In this document: piece after piece, positions 31,901 to 45,529 of the stretch
How positions within the stretch are numbered: position 1 is the first letter of the stretch
How the letters are laid out: the number at the start of each line of letters is the position of its first letter
Assembly (NCBI GenBank): GCA_016169945.1
Contig: JADLSH010000302.1
Location: 1-64,000 of the forward strand
DNA from: Trachythela sp. YZ-2020
Lineage: Eukaryota; Cnidaria; Anthozoa; Malacalcyonacea; Clavulariidae
DNA length: 64,000 bases
Reading direction: 5' to 3'
Program-made: the position numbers and the translations under genes
Notes under the pieces: model-generated
Told to the model about the DNA's origin: nothing
The model's database searches: none
Seen by the model: the letters and a program-made list of their open reading frames with translations, nothing else

Positions 31901-34246
31901 TTACCATATTAATTTCCAAGTCACCATGTGACCAAAGTATAAGCCCGTTCACACAAGACCTCAAAGTCCCTAATGTCGCTAAGACGTTCTTATTCACACC
32001 CGGTGAGATGCTAGGACAGAAGTGCCAGACAGCCTGAGTCTTAGGGAGCGTTAACAACTTAACATGAAACTGTAACATTGAAAGGTGGTAAGCAAACATT
32101 CAAACAGACGGAAACAGGGCAAAACCTATAGACATGCGCACTTTCTCCATCATGTAACGGTCGCCACAACAAAATATGGCAGGAAGGCGAAATTTTAGTG
32201 TTTGCAGAAAGATATCGACATGGACATGGTGTTACACAGCCATTTTTCCCGGCGCAAGTATACGCGCATGTAGTTCATGGCAGCCAGCTAAACGTTTAGG
32301 AATTACGATAAACTCAGAACTAACCTGCAGTGCCTTTAACTTAATTCCTGTTCGTTTTGTGCTGACTAAAGTAAGACGATATCGTCTTACTTTTGCAGTT
32401 TTCATATCTTCGGTTCAGTGCATGCTATGTAGATGAAAATACCACCGTTCGATTCAGCGTTTTACGATGTCTTTAGAGAAGTAAATTGTGTTTGTTTACA
32501 ATGCTACGCGGCCAATTTAGCCCCTTTCAAACACCTCTGAACTTTGTATTGTTTACCAATTAACAATAATACAAACTAATTATATATTCATTTCGCTTTC
32601 CTACCTTTGGTTTACACGCTACAAACTCCTAAGAGTGACCATTGGATAGCTCTTGAAAATCCTGTTCGAAAGGATGTATTTAAATATCCATACTAAATAA
32701 ACTAGCCATTTTATGACAATTCTCGACTTTTCTCGTGAAAATGCCGTCTTTATTGCGAAATCCCGGTTTTGTCGGCGCACGCTCGTGCAACTTCGGAAGC
32801 TAAATCTCCGCTGCTTTGCATCCTAGCGTATTGAAAGTACCGGCAATCGATTCCTCGTGATGTAGTTGCCTAGATGGCGGATTTTCATTGGTTTATAGCA
32901 ATCAACACTGACCTTATATGGCATTTCGTAATTAATTTGCGCGTGCGGGAATCAAATTTCAACATCTCGGCATTTTGTATGCGACTTTCAAAAAATAAAA
33001 AAAAATACTTCTACTTCTTCAAATGCAATGAAACTTTCCAATAATATTCCTTTTTACATGAGCTACAATTTCGGAATTAACATTTGCTCGAAAATAATAA
33101 ATCTTGCCCTGGCAATTCCGATTTATTTCAACAATAATTGTAAAATTTTTAGATAATTTATGAACATGTATGCAAATTAATTTGGATAAGTAATATGAAC
33201 CGGGACAAACTAAATATAATTTTAAAGAGGAAGTCATAAGCTATCGAATGACGCGTGTCCTGTTGCCACTTGCCAGAGAATAAACACGTCTGGAGATATT
33301 TACATTTTGAAACAACCGGTCGTAATTACGGCGCAAGCCGTAAAACGATAAGGAAAAGGGATTCCAGCTTGGCTTCTATGATATTGGTAGGTGGATGTCC
33401 ATGTTTGAAAAGGTAAAATAAATAATATATAGATTTTTGCTAGTATGTGCTTGTAAACTAACCGATGGCGCTGTTATAATATCGAAAAATGTTTCTTTCC
33501 TTTCAAAACTAGTAATGGACTCGTCTCTAGTTGCTCTAGCCTTAGGCTCTAGCTAACACATGAACGCTATAGATTCCTTTTCCTTAAAAAGAATCTACTT
33601 TACGACCAATTTGCAATTATAAGAATAGTGAGGCTGAAATTAGTAGCATAATTATTCCCATTAATTTTAAGAATATATTGGGTTATTATGCATTACTGAT
33701 GCAATCTCGATTGTGATTGGCTAAAAACCTACAGATAATTCTCAATGTCTTGCCACCTACACGCAGGGGCGGATCCAGGATTTTTCGTACGTTAGTCAAA
33801 ATATCTGACAATTCAAGTTTGCGCCGCAGGTGCAAAATTGGCCTCGCGCCGAAGGCGCGAGCAACCTAAAGGGGTCTGGGGGCATGCACACCCAGAAAAA
33901 GTTTGATTTTTGAAACTCGGAAACACCATTTGCGGCACTCTGGGAGCAGCTTCAGCCAAAAATTAACCTCATAAGATGGGACGCATATAGCAATTTTCAG
34001 TCTCACTGACTCCAACAAATCACTCCTTAGGGATTTCACTTCACTTGATCAGACATTTAAATATTTGAATCATTGAATGTTTGCCCTTTGAAACTACGTC
34101 TGTGGCTGTGGATTAAAAACATGAATTTCACAAAATAACACATGATCGTATTACACATTTACACCAAGCTATTCCATGTGGTATTGCCTTTGTATATTGC
34201 TCCATATACATTATATAAATCCAGTATAGATATAGATAATACTAGA

Positions 34247-36340
34247 AATACATGCATGCAGCAACCCCTCGCCACAGCTAAACAACGACAGTTTCCAACA
34301 TTATACTAAGCCTTTTTGTTGCAAAATCTGCGATGCAAAACGCAGGAAAAGGCCGTTACACCAGCAGTCTTCTGCTGGAAATGGGATTCGGTAAATCAGT
34401 GGCAGCGTGTTTGGTATCTTCGATTCAGGCATAATTTTCGCTAAAAAACAGAATTGAATTATTTTGAATTGAAACCAGTTTAAGATATAAGCGTAAAAAT
34501 GATTTCGTTCTCCTTTTAATTTAGACTTTTTTCATCATATAAAATATACGATATTTTAACCGTAAATAAATGAAAAACTATATATATAAAGCAGGAGTTT
34601 TTAGAACAAAAATACATCAACACTTTTATTGTTTTAATAATATAACAAACCTGCCTCTATATATTTTATTTTTTTCGTTCAGGTGTCGCTTGGACTCTTC
34701 TTATCTTTTTTGCTAAAGTTAAAGCGATAAGATCCGTCCCACAGACACAGCTCTTCCAATAAAGTTCCAAAAGCGACATTTAATTCAGACTTTCTCAAGT
34801 TTTTTTATAATCTCACTCACTCCACTCCTGACAATCTGCCATACTTTTGAGATCAGTGAGATGACCACCCACCAACCTTGAACCACGCGCCCGCGATTAT
34901 TGATGAACTTTAGATCTCCCTTGGATTTCCTTTTTCCGGGTGTGATAAATAACCGGGCGGAATTAATACCCTCGCCCGGGCTATCGCCCGGCTCGGGAAT
35001 TAAACTAACATTAGTCCACAAAAAGCATAAACAAACTTCCGATTCGCCTGGGTATTAAACTTGGTTCGCTGTAAATCTTATCTATAAAGTATATTATTAC
35101 TAGAAATACATGCATGCAGCAACCCCTCGCCAGAGCTAAACAACGACAGTTTCCAATGTTATACTAAGCTTTTTTGTTGCAAAATCTGCGATGCAAAATG
35201 CAGGAAAAGGCCGTTGCACCGGCAGTCTTTCTTCTGGAAATGGGAGTCGGTAAATCAGTGGCCGTGTTTTGTATCTTCGATTAAGGCATAATTTTCGCTA
35301 AATACCAGAATTGAATTCCCTACACCCGCCACCCCCCCTCTCCATTTATGACACACTCAAAGGACAGCGCCATATAAGTGAACTTCTTGACATAAGTGTT
35401 TTTGTTCATTTCAAATGAGTTTGTAGGAAAACAATACTCTAATAGCTTGAAAGGAAAACTGTAAGGAAACCGGGAAATATATATAGAGATAGAAGTTAAG
35501 GTTTTTCACATGGTTTCTTGAAAGATACGCAACGGAAATATTTCTTAAGTAGTGGAAGCACTGTAGTCATAGCAACACTGACACAAAATAATACAAATAT
35601 TTAGCGAGAAAACAGGATACAAATCGTACAAAAATAATTAAAAAATAGTTGTTTTAGCTATAGAATTCCCGAATTTATGATGTAGGTATGTAATTATTCG
35701 TTATATGAGGTAAACTAATGTAAAATTCAACATTCCGTTCAAATATAACGTTTCGAAATGTTCACAAAACTAAACTGTATTTTACCGATAAAAATTACTT
35801 TTTGAAAGGAAATCAGTTTAAGACATAAGCGTAAAAATGATTTCGTTCTCCTTTTAATTTAGACCTTTTTCATCATATAAAATATACGATACTTTAACCG
35901 TAAATAAATGAAAAACTATAAATATAAAGCAGGAGTTTTTAGAACAAAAATACATCAACACTTTTATTGTTTTAATAATATAACAAACCTGCCTCTATAT
36001 ATTTTACTTTTTTTCGTTCAGGTGTCGCTTGGACACATCTTTTTTGCTAAAGTTAAAGCGATAAGATCCGTCCCACAGGCACAGCTCTTCCAATAAAGTT
36101 CCAAAAGCGACATTTAATTCAGACTTTATCAAGTTTTTCTATAATCTCACTCACTCCACTCCTGACAATCTGCCGTACTTTTGAGATCAGTGAGATGACC
36201 ACCCACCAACCTTGAACCACGCGCCCGCGATTATTGATGAACTTTAAGATCTCCCATGGATTTCCTTTTTTCCGGGTGTGATAAATAACCGAGCAGAATT
36301 AGTACCCTCGCCCGGGCTATCGCCCGGCTCGGGGATAAAG
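34247..36340. repeat. Tandem duplication inside the hAT-type element
   Basis: Block X (from AGAAATACATGCATGCAGCA) and block Y (from GTTTAAGATATAAGCGTAAA) each occur twice in order X-Y-X'-Y'. Between X' and Y' are about 490 extra bases absent from the first pair. The blocks remain highly similar, so the duplication is recent relative to the element. Confidence 0.85.
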
Positions 36341-36442
36341 CGTCAAGTCAAAGTCGTGACCGCAATATTATGTAAATCAGTTCACCTCATCACCTACGCG
36401 GGCCAATACTTTGCGCACAAATAAACAGTATAGGACCTTACC

Positions 36443-36661
36443 TTAGGGCCGTACAACAGTTGCTCTTTCGATCTCGAACGTACTTCGGGATGTATATGAT
36501 TCGGCACCAAAATTTCTCCCAAGGCAAAAGCTTGTGTTGTTGATGGCGCTCAATACAGAACTCTTCGGTGAAGCGTCTATTCGCTTCTTTAGATCAACTT
36601 CAATATCTTGAAGTTTTTTCGCAAACGCGGACTGTACGGTCTCGTAAATACTAGCAGACAT
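36443..36661 (-). CDS. Unrecognised small open frame in the hAT-type element
   Basis: 73 codons starting MSASIYETVQSAFAKKLQDI, with an amphipathic helix, then ESYTSRSTFEIERATVV. No transposase or BED-finger motif is seen. It stops at TAA immediately before a GTAAGG donor-like site, so it could be an exon read one step wrongly. It may be a captured host sequence or chance. Confidence 0.25.
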   Translation of the reverse strand: MSASIYETVQSAFAKKLQDIEVDLKKRIDASPKSSVLSAINNTSFCLGRNFGAESYTSRSTFEIERATVVRP

Positions 36662-37288
36662 TGGGATTTCTGGCTGTGCTACTTTGTTGAACCTTTAAAT
36701 TGCAGTTCTATAAATATATTCAGGCTGATCAGGCTGTTCAGGCTGACCAGGCTGACTCGCTCTGATCGGTCAAAATTATGCAGCCAATGAGAACTCAGAT
36801 ATTTTTTAAGATTGGCCAATGGCAGAGCTTATATTTGTGCCCCTGAAGAGTTGCCCGGTCAGAACTCCCCGGAAAGTGGTCAACATCGCTGATAACCAAT
36901 CAAATGACCAGATTTGCCACCAAGTCGGTCAAGATTCAAGCGGAAGACCGCAGTTTTGACTGATCATCATATTGCTTTACATAAACCTTTACCGCTGAAC
37001 GCAATGTAATTGCTGGACTACAAACTTAAATATGCTGACGCCACTGAACCAATTTGATAACTGGACTGCGATTTGAATTCGAATTAATTAACAATTTTTT
37101 ACCCTAGTCGCGTGACCGGGTTGACTACCCCTAGATCCGCCCCTGCCTACACGACGTTGAAAATATCTGTAGGTGACGTAATTTTTTACCGCTCCTTTTT
37201 GCCTACAAATCTCTCTAAAGGCCTCTGCATTTATAAATGCATATAATAAAACAATTACTGAATTCGGTTTTCGCATGATATCGGGAAT

Positions 37289-37354
37289 TATCGAGCCTCA
37301 GTTTGCGTTATCCGCCGCTTCGCTTCGGCAGATAACGCAAACTTCGGCTCGATA
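37289..37354. repeat. Hairpin with inverted TTTGCGTTATC arms
   Basis: TATCGAGCCTCAGTTTGCGT is mirrored by AACGCAAACTTCGGCTCGAT around a loop of GCCGCTTCGCTTCGGC. Like 29669-29730, it has a GC-rich CG-containing loop, which suggests a shared type of short foldback. Confidence 0.7.
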
Positions 37355-39023
37355 GTTTATGCTCAACCTCATCCAATAATTGTTAATATACTCAACCTCA
37401 TCCAATAATTGTTAATTAATGGATTGTACATTTGACTATTGCATGTGACAACCGTAACTGAAATATAGCTGTACTTCTGTAGGTACTATTGTACCACGAG
37501 TAAGATCATGAGATCGAATAGACTTTCTCAAAATTCTATGAGAACGAAGATAAACTTTTCCTCGCTTTACAACTTATAAATTATAGTTCAATTATGCAAA
37601 TATCGAAGCATGCATAGCCATATATTGGCATAGGTGTTATGAGCTGCTGTTAGAGTTAGGTTAGGAACTTGTAAACAATGAATTGGGAAACAGATAAACG
37701 TTTTGAGACTTCTATAGCTATGAATTTGTGTAACCCTGAAAACAGAGTATGCATGCTCACAAAAATTGCCCTGTACGTGACGTTTGCACCCTTTGCACCA
37801 TAGCCATATGCATGCATTGCCTTTCTTTATCTGCATTCCTGTAAACATGGATTATACCTGATTGTATTCTTCTGAGCCCAATATGGCAACATATTAAGTC
37901 GAGACTTCAATATTGGGCGAGACCGAAAGCGTCTTTAATTTTCCAAATCCTTTTCTTTGCTTTACTTTATTTTACTTCGCCATAGCATTTGTTTTGTGTT
38001 TTGTAAAAAGGTGAGTTAAACAAGAACAAATCGGCGACGAGCTACTGTTCTACATGCTCCTGTCCTACATCGCAATATGTCCGACAGGCACGTGACCCTA
38101 TTGAAGACATTATTGGTCAATCGTATGTGAAAGAATGTGAGAGCACGTATAATATAAAACTCACCTATTTGAACGGTTTTCGACTGATGCATTGCCTTGC
38201 ATAATGAATTGCTGCACGATTTGAGAAATAATTTTACTCTCTTAAATGGGTTCAGTTCTGTTAAAAGCTAAGCATTGTCTTTACTATTTTGACCAGGATG
38301 TTGTCGTGATGCTGTAGGTGGAGACTAGCAAAGTGAACAGATAACTTCAGCAGGCTCGTAGGAGTCTGGCCAACCCGTCCCAACGTCTAGAATGGAAGCA
38401 GCATCTCTTTTTTAAATAGCTTGAATAAGTGAAGTTGGAAATTCGTACGGCAGGGATAAACTGATAGCAACATCTAATGTACTTTGTCTTGACAAAGGTG
38501 TGCCACCGTCGACACTCGACAGTGTGTCAGTGCCGATTTCCGAATTCCGATGTTCGGCCGTAGACGTTGTACACGAGCTCTGGTAGGGCTCTGCCTCTGG
38601 GCTCTTATTATGTGCTCTGTAATCATGCTTATACAGGAAACAATAAAGTAAATGCAAGTGTTGACAGGTCGAGCGAACTTTTTTTTGTTTCGAATTGCTA
38701 ACAAACGTGCGGCAACTTTTACTCGTGCACTTGTATAATCTATTTGCTTCTGAAATAATCTGAACATGACATTATCCCATTGTGTTTGTTGACGTAGGTT
38801 GTCCGAAAACTACTAAGGACGAATCCGTGACACGAGCAATTGAAGGCTTGTTTTCCGGAATGCATTTTACTAGGTCGGTTAACAATGTCTTTGCAGATAG
38901 ATCTCCTGAATATGCAGCTATACTTTCTTCGTTTAGATGATAAACAACCAAAGGATTGTTAGAAGGGAATTGTTCGTTTGCATTGACATGTTTGCACTTA
39001 CATTTTTCAAGCTCTCCAGTACT

Positions 39024-39329
39024 TTACAATAATTTACAATCTTTGTGCAGACATATCGTGTTTTTACCTTCTTTAATGACAAAACATCGATCGACCTTTC
39101 TACCGGTCTTCACCGAGTAAATTCCTTGGCTGATGCGAACAACTTCAGGATTACATCTTTTTGCACGTTTGACGTTTTTTGGTTGAAACGTACCACCTAA
39201 ATTAAAACTACAACTCGAATATTTCTCTGTTTTGTATCGACAAGCATATGGCCCTCCACAGTTTGAGTACGTTCCTTTTCCTCGCTTACTATTAGAATTC
39301 GTAGATATGTTCTTGTTTTGATCCATCAC
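39024..39329 (-). CDS. Small cysteine-containing open frame, function unknown
   Basis: 101 codons starting MMDQNKNIST. A Ser/Lys-rich start is followed by YSNCGGPYACRYKTEKYSSC, a middle stretch with CNPEVVR, and CFVIKEGKNTICLHKDCKLL. The spaced cysteines could bind zinc or form disulphides; no signal peptide is evident. I do not recognise the family. It could be a terminal exon or chance. Confidence 0.3.
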   Translation of the reverse strand: MMDQNKNISTNSNSKRGKGTYSNCGGPYACRYKTEKYSSCSFNLGGTFQPKNVKRAKRCNPEVVRISQGIYSVKTGRKVDRCFVIKEGKNTICLHKDCKLL

Positions 39330-41189
39330 TGTTTACGACTACCAAGTATTATCTTATTATATATGCCACCCGTAAAGACCAGAATCAGAAAGTCTTCCTT
39401 AAAATTAAGTATTCCGTTATAACGTATGAAACTGGCTTCCTTAAGGTGACTCGACACGATGTAAGTCCGTTTTCCACTTCAACTGTATCGTAACGAAACC
39501 GTCTTTTCTCGAAGGCGTTATTTCAACCCTAGGTCTAGTGCTCACGATTCACGAAACATGCAAGAAATACGCCGATTACGATACGATGCGGTTGAAGTGG
39601 GAGAAAACAGCCTAGCTTATATTATTAGGTTTGTTTCCATTCATCATACGTACGTAGTCTAAGATGCTTTGGAAATCGTAATGTTTGCTTGATTTCCAAA
39701 TCAAAACACATGTCATAGACTTCATAACAAGTAAAATACTTTCTTATTCCCTATTGTACGTCTTATAGAAAATAATCTATTTCCGAAGTGAGCTAAGTCC
39801 TAATAAGATGGTGGGCAAGAGGTTATACAATGACTTTTCTTTTCTGTTCGTTTATCTTGGCCAAGGGCGAAAATGGAGCCTGCTAATAGTTACGGAAGCA
39901 TGTATAACACGTTTAACGTTTTCAGGCCGGCATTTCCGCGTCATTTATATACATTTCCCGACAGGAGTGTAACTTGGTCTAAGAATTAGGATTGTGAGTT
40001 TGTTTTGCCAGGCGAAAGGGCGTGGTAAAGGGGACGGCCAAAACCTAAATTGTCTATTGAGGCCTCATGCCGCTAGGACGAGGGCACTATAGAGGGCACG
40101 CGGGTATGCTCGCCCAGAAAATGTTGAAATCTAGAGTCTCTGAAACGCCATTTCATGCACTTTGGAGGAAGACTTTACAGAATTCTGATTATCAGAACAT
40201 GTCGTATAAATAAAACTGGAAAAGGTGAGAAGATAATTATATATTGATTCCCCTCTGCCCAAAAAGTAGGGGGGGGGAATTCGCCCGCTCAATTTTCCCA
40301 CAGGATTGACGCCCTTGATCTTGGCAGGCATCTTGGTGATGATATCTTGGTGAATGCTAATTTATTCGAATTTCAGTAGGTCTATTCAAAGCGAACAAAC
40401 ATTACGTACCACACTGCATACATACAAGCTCCACTTAAAATTTCGCTCACCGGCCATGCATCTAAATTATCTTGTATTTAGTTGCCACCCTTTCACAGAT
40501 ATTAATTATAAGAGTATAGCCTGTCAAACGTGAAAGTACTAAATTTCCACAATTAATTACTCTTAATTATCAAATGCACTGTATTGTCGAGTTATTCACT
40601 CCAGTGACAATAATTTAAACAGCTTGGTATGCATATATAATGACCTTTAGATACTCGGTGTTGATTAGAGAGGTATGTAAATTACGTATTTCGTATCTAA
40701 TTGCATAACGATGTAACGTAATGTGACGTCACGATATATAGTGCGAGATGCCGAGATTGGTGTGTAGTTTGTTACTATAGTTGACTGAATACACGTGCAC
40801 TGTGAAAATTCTGGTTGTAATGGATGAAAACGTTGAAAATAATCGATCCCGTGGTAGTGAGCAGGTACATGAAAATTACAATTACAATATTTATCAGAAA
40901 GTTTTACCTTATTGTACTATGTACGTGTGCTTTTTTGTACATTAATGTAATAAAACCTTGTTCAATATGCTTGGCTTCCTTGTATAACTCCTCTATTTCA
41001 TCAGTGAGTCAAAAATCAATATGGTTATGGAACGTGGGATCTCTCGATCGGCTATAGCTAGGAGATGATAATCCTTGATGATGTTGGACTCAATCTAGAC
41101 TCTATAATGTAAACAGCCCATATCGGTTAGTTTAGTTAATAGTCCATTGATAATCTGGTTTATTTTTGGTATGTTTTCGAATAACACAG

Positions 41190-41368
41190 GGACTTCGTTT
41201 TGTTGTCGATAATGGTAAAACATATTGTGTGGACTCCGATGGTAGCTCCCAAATGTTTGGTGATTTTAGCCTAAAACTCTTGGGTCAACTGTTGACGTCT
41301 GAACTAGAAAAGTATGGATACTGGGTTTGTGTTTGCACTTCAAATACTCTTTCAAAGTTGGAAACAAA
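41190..41368 (+). CDS. Unrecognised gene, exon e
   Basis: Acceptor AATAACACAG, donor GTAAGT, phase 0 to 2. Encodes FVVDNGKTYCVDSDGSSQMF, LKLLGQLLTSELEKYGYWVC and TSNTLSKLETK. It looks like globular protein, and its start phase (0) matches the end of exon d at 26459, so both may belong to one gene with a long intron. No family recognised. Confidence 0.5.
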
Positions 41369-41999
41369 GTAAGTGCCAACCTGACGTTTTTTAATAATTT
41401 TAATCAAATTGTCTATATGAAAATGGTGAAATCCAATATTTTAATATCCTGATTTCTATAGTTAACTTTTCAATTTCAGTTTTACGTTTAATTTTTCATG
41501 CAATTTTTATTTTTGTTCATACAGCGTGCCAATTAGAACTTTTGAAAGCTACGCTGCATACTTGATTTCTTTACGTTTTCGTGTCATTATGTTTCAAGAT
41601 CGATATGCTTTTTATTCCAATAATTTGATGAAATCGTCAGTAAACACTCCGATCCGGTTGAGTCTCATCAGGATTGTATTGCTCGTTTGCAATCGACGCC
41701 ATCTTGGTTGATTTTCGTGGCAACTAAAAATCTATATTCTTCATTCTTTTTCGTATTGTGTCAGAAAACGTATACTATTCATAATACAGTAAGATGTTTT
41801 CAAAACAAACCAAAAATATTAAAGTAACTCAACAATTTCGATGTAAACGGCTGGACAAAACTTTAAAATCAACCAAGATGGCGCCTAATGACACGTAGTG
41901 ACGTCATGTGCAAGCAAAGAATATCGATATCTGCGTCCTTCGACCGTTTTTTACAAAAAATATTCTGAATTTTAAGCCTTCGCATAATCAAGAAACCAA

Positions 42000-44199
42000 T
42001 GCAACTAGACAGGCGGACACTGACAGGCTTTCTGTTACGAAATTTGAGCCAGCATGGCTAGCACACGTTCAGAAAAATCACAAAAAATAGATTGACAAGT
42101 CACAAAAAAAGTAGAAAAATCACAAAAATCACAAAAAAATCACATGATTTTTTAATCTCGTTCCCTTTTTAAGAGAGATTTTCCCCTCGCAGCGTGACGT
42201 ATGTGTTGCAATTCAGGATCGCCACGTACAAAAACACGTTAGCGCCGGAAAATCAATTCATCGCAATTCCTCTTCCAAATTTATTAAATTTCCCCTCTTA
42301 ATTTATTATTGTTATAAAATTATAGGTATTTTTTAACAAGACTGCGCTAGTTAAAAGCAATAAGCACTTTGTCTTTGGACTTTGACTTTGTTCTTGGCCC
42401 GGTACACCTAGTTTTCATTTTTACTTTATCCTCGCGTTTAGGCCCATATTTCCCACCCCCACATAAAAATATTACATCACCCCATAACTTTTAGAAGCTA
42501 TAGTTTTAACGCAGTTGCCAACATATCCGCCGGCAGTCGGAATTTTGTTGTCGTTTTAATGCAGTAACAATAAAGCATGCTGATTTTAATGAAAATATGT
42601 GAGGAATCCGAAAGTGCAACGTAATGCAGACTCCAAGAAAAATATATGTTTATATGAATAAGTATACAATATGGTTATATGGCCGAAAGACTGGCGAACT
42701 TTTGGCAGTGTGGCAACTTAACAACTAACAAGTGTATTCCATTCCACCCAAATTTATCATGATTCATGACGTCAAATCATGTGATATGTTCAGGGGCGTA
42801 CATATCGATTTTGGCTTGGGGGTGTGAAGTTTCGAAATGAGACCCACTCATAAATTCAGACCGACTTCTCAACCCCCCTAATTCTAAATCGAAAAGTCAA
42901 TTCAAAAATGTGTGCTGCTCCAATAAGTTGAATGGCAACACAATTAAATAAACAAAATATGTACACACATACTAATGACCACCTTGTATAAGAAAAGTTT
43001 TTATATTTAGATCTAATTACACTAATTGGAAATTGAGCAGAAACTTGTTCTCTGACTTTCAGTTACATTGAGTACTGCGCATGAGAGTTCATGTCATACT
43101 GCCTTTAGTTTTTAGAAATTACGTTCACATGCAGTGCTGTCAGTGCTAAAACTCTTAAGTGCTAAAGTTATTAGGGACAGGATTCACAGACTTGAGTGGT
43201 GTCACTAGTATCATAGCATCACTTGCGTTGAGCAATAACGATACAAACTGAGAATTGAAAAGTGCTTGAAGAAAAAGAAATCCCTTTCCACTGTTTTGCA
43301 GCCGCATATATCTATAGTTGAAGAACTGCCCAAATCCAATGCGGCCGTTCGATCTCACTGCGTAGCATTAAGATGACAAAATAATGTGACATAATAAAGA
43401 AATTTATAAAAATTATCTGCTGCAGCAGAGTCAGACACGAAATTCTAAACATCACATTTAATTATTGTAGTCTCCCTCGCAGCCGATAGTATTTTGCTCT
43501 CAACTACCTAATTTTCCAGTTGCCTAAATTAAATCGTCCATACACTGACGCCATGAACGTTCTTGCGAGTGTCGCCAAAATGAAAATAATACATATAACA
43601 AGATCCAATATCCTATTTAATAGATTATATCATTTATAGTAGCTGAAATTTGCGGTCTAAATTGTGTATTTTAGGTTTATAACTCTCTGAATGCTATAAA
43701 ACGTTTACCCAGAATGCAGGAAATACCATTTCACGGATCTACCTCAAATTCTATAATTTTATTGCGCCTTGGCCTTGGCTTTGGCGCAAGGGCCAGGGTT
43801 CAAAAATTACCTGTAACTAATGATTTTGAACATCCGTATAAAAACATTTAAGACAATCTTATTCGGAAATTAAGTGTTCATTGCAACCCTTCCACCCCCT
43901 CCCCCTGTTCCACCCTTACTTGCCCATTTTTGCACCATTTCAACCGGGGGTAGCCCAAGAAAATCCTCAACGGCTATCTTGGGTCCCGACGTGATGGGGT
44001 TAAGCAAATTTGTCCAGTATGATACGTTCAAAAAGTTTCAACGCAGCGGAACCATTTTGCAATTGGCGCGATAATTGGATAGCACATGCGAGCACCACAA
44101 GTACTATTTAATGGCCTTTAATGTCAATTTTAAAACAAACGTTTTTAATTAAGGTTATCTCCAATTACAATATTATATCATCGTTTTCCTCATGTATAG
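42000..44199. other. Gene-free stretch
   Basis: AT-rich. A CAGGGGCGTAC end near 42793 resembles a hAT-type terminus, but no second end was found. A short GGCGCAAGG/GCGCCTTGG hairpin is at about 43764-43792. Nothing coding was supported. Confidence 0.45.
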
Positions 44200-44366
44200 A
44201 ACAGTTGTTATTCCTGCAAATGCATTTGACTCAAAGACAAAGTTTCTGTCTGAACTGAGATCCAGAATTGGTTCTGGAATATTGAATCTTAGCGATTGTG
44301 TGACTGCAAGCACCATCAATGATTATTACTTATTTTTTAAAGGAAGATCTTGTCAACCCACTTTTT
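44200..44366 (+). CDS. Unrecognised gene, exon f
   Basis: Acceptor TGTATAG. It completes the codon left by exon e and continues VVIPANAFDSKTKFLSELRS, then ILNLSDCVTASTINDYYLFF. No good donor follows before a TAA at about 44366, so it may be a last exon, or the donor is missed. Confidence 0.45.
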
Positions 44367-44485
44367 AACACGTTTTAACATTTGACAACCCCATCCCCAA
44401 CTCAGTTTGAAATAACATTCGCTTCGTGCCGATCCGTATACAATTATTACAAGCACAAACAAATTGGGTTTTTTTCTATTCCGAC

Positions 44486-44918
44486 ACACAATAGGGCCAT
44501 TTATACGGACAAAATAAGACGTGAACTTGATGTAGAAAAGGCACAAATTCTTGTTTGCGTCTTATCGAAGTTGGTTCTTGGATAGACGCGACTTAGATAA
44601 GAACAGAAGTTTTAGCTTTCCTATTTGGTCGTGTCTAAAATAAGCCACAAAACCCCTCGTATGAATGGCTTTTCGCATCTTACATAAGACAAATTTAGCA
44701 AAAAGTTAGCGAGTGAAACCTAGAACAGCTCAAACAAAATGGGACCCATAGACATGGTTTTATAAAACCAAGGCTCGAGCTCAAACTACTAAAAAATAAG
44801 ACGCAAATCATTTATACAATACCTTCGCGTCTTATATAAGATGCGCTCGTATAAATAGTAAAGTTCGCGTCTTACATAAGACGCGTCTTATTTTGTCCCG
44901 TATATAGATAGCCCTACT
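44486..44918. mobile_element. MITE family C
   Basis: Ends CCATTTATACGGACAAAATA and TATTTTGTCCCGTATATAGA are inverted, with internal CTTATATAAGACGCG and CTTACATAAGACGCG palindromes. Same family as 19543-19797. Confidence 0.78.
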
Positions 44919-45529
44919 GTCAAAGTAACGGTAAACTATAAAAGATAAGTCGTAAATTCTCTCATACAAAAGGAATAATTCCTTCTATTATTACTAATCT
45001 ATTATCCAATTTTTTTAGATTTTTTACATGTGTTTCATATTTGCCTTTAACATCTAATATGTTATCAGAATACTAAGTAATGATTTCAATTGTCCCGTGC
45101 TATTTTGATTATTCAGGAGAAATTACAAAATGTGAATGCAGGTTTTCACATGCAGCTACCACTAAATTCCCTTTACGCAGATACATGTTCGCTTAGCGTA
45201 CCTATTTTTTGTATTTTTGTTAATCGGACGTAATAAATCGTTTTAGGACAGATCTGCAAAACGAGCCCTGTTTACTTCATATTGCACTTGAGACTGAGTT
45301 CAGTGTCCATTTTTTACTTTTATGACATATTATTTGCCCAAGATTTTTGTGAAAATTAACGTATAAAAATTGCAAAAATAGCCAGGTTAAGTATAATAGC
45401 TATATTCTTGATTAATTAGTAGCAAATTTAGAAGTGTAAAAATGGAAAAATGAAATTATTTTCTCGCGTTTAAGAAATAGTCTTAAACGTAAATGGGTCT
45501 TTCTTTCATACATTTTCTTATGACAACAG

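Larger units (their letters stand above)
26500..33755. other. Long gene-poor stretch
   Basis: No convincing coding exon was found. It holds a fragment of MITE family B near 26893-26960, a palindrome at 29669-29730, a degenerate foldback at 31170-31900, and AT-rich sequence. The open frames at 27995-28245, 30592-30858 and 32176-32436 have no motif or splice support. It may be intron of the unrecognised plus-strand gene. Confidence 0.5.
33764..37145. mobile_element. 3.4-kb hAT-type element, probably non-autonomous
   Basis: Ends CAGGGGCGGATCCAG and CTAGATCCGCCCCTG are inverted. The target duplication CCTACACG is exact at 33756-33763 and 37146-37153, as in hAT elements. Inside, a block at 34247-34446 recurs at 35097-35300 and a block at 34466-34990 recurs at 35805-36340, so about 0.85-1.3 kb was duplicated in tandem. 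The largest frames (34785-35021 and 36443-36661, minus) do not look like a hAT transposase. It is therefore probably mobilised by another element. Confidence 0.88.
37154..41165. other. Gene-poor stretch
   Basis: Contains a hairpin at 37289-37354 and a direct repeat of CTCAACCTCATCCAATAATT at about 37360-37412. A degenerate relative of the left part of the hAT-type element lies near 40060-40200 (GGGCACGCGGGTATGCTCGC). One small cysteine-rich minus-strand frame is at 39024-39329. Nothing else was recognised. Confidence 0.5.

Noticed and set aside
32176..32436. 86-codon gene starting MAGRRNFSVC
   Set aside because: No recognisable domain, no splice context and composition like the surrounding DNA; left as non-coding.
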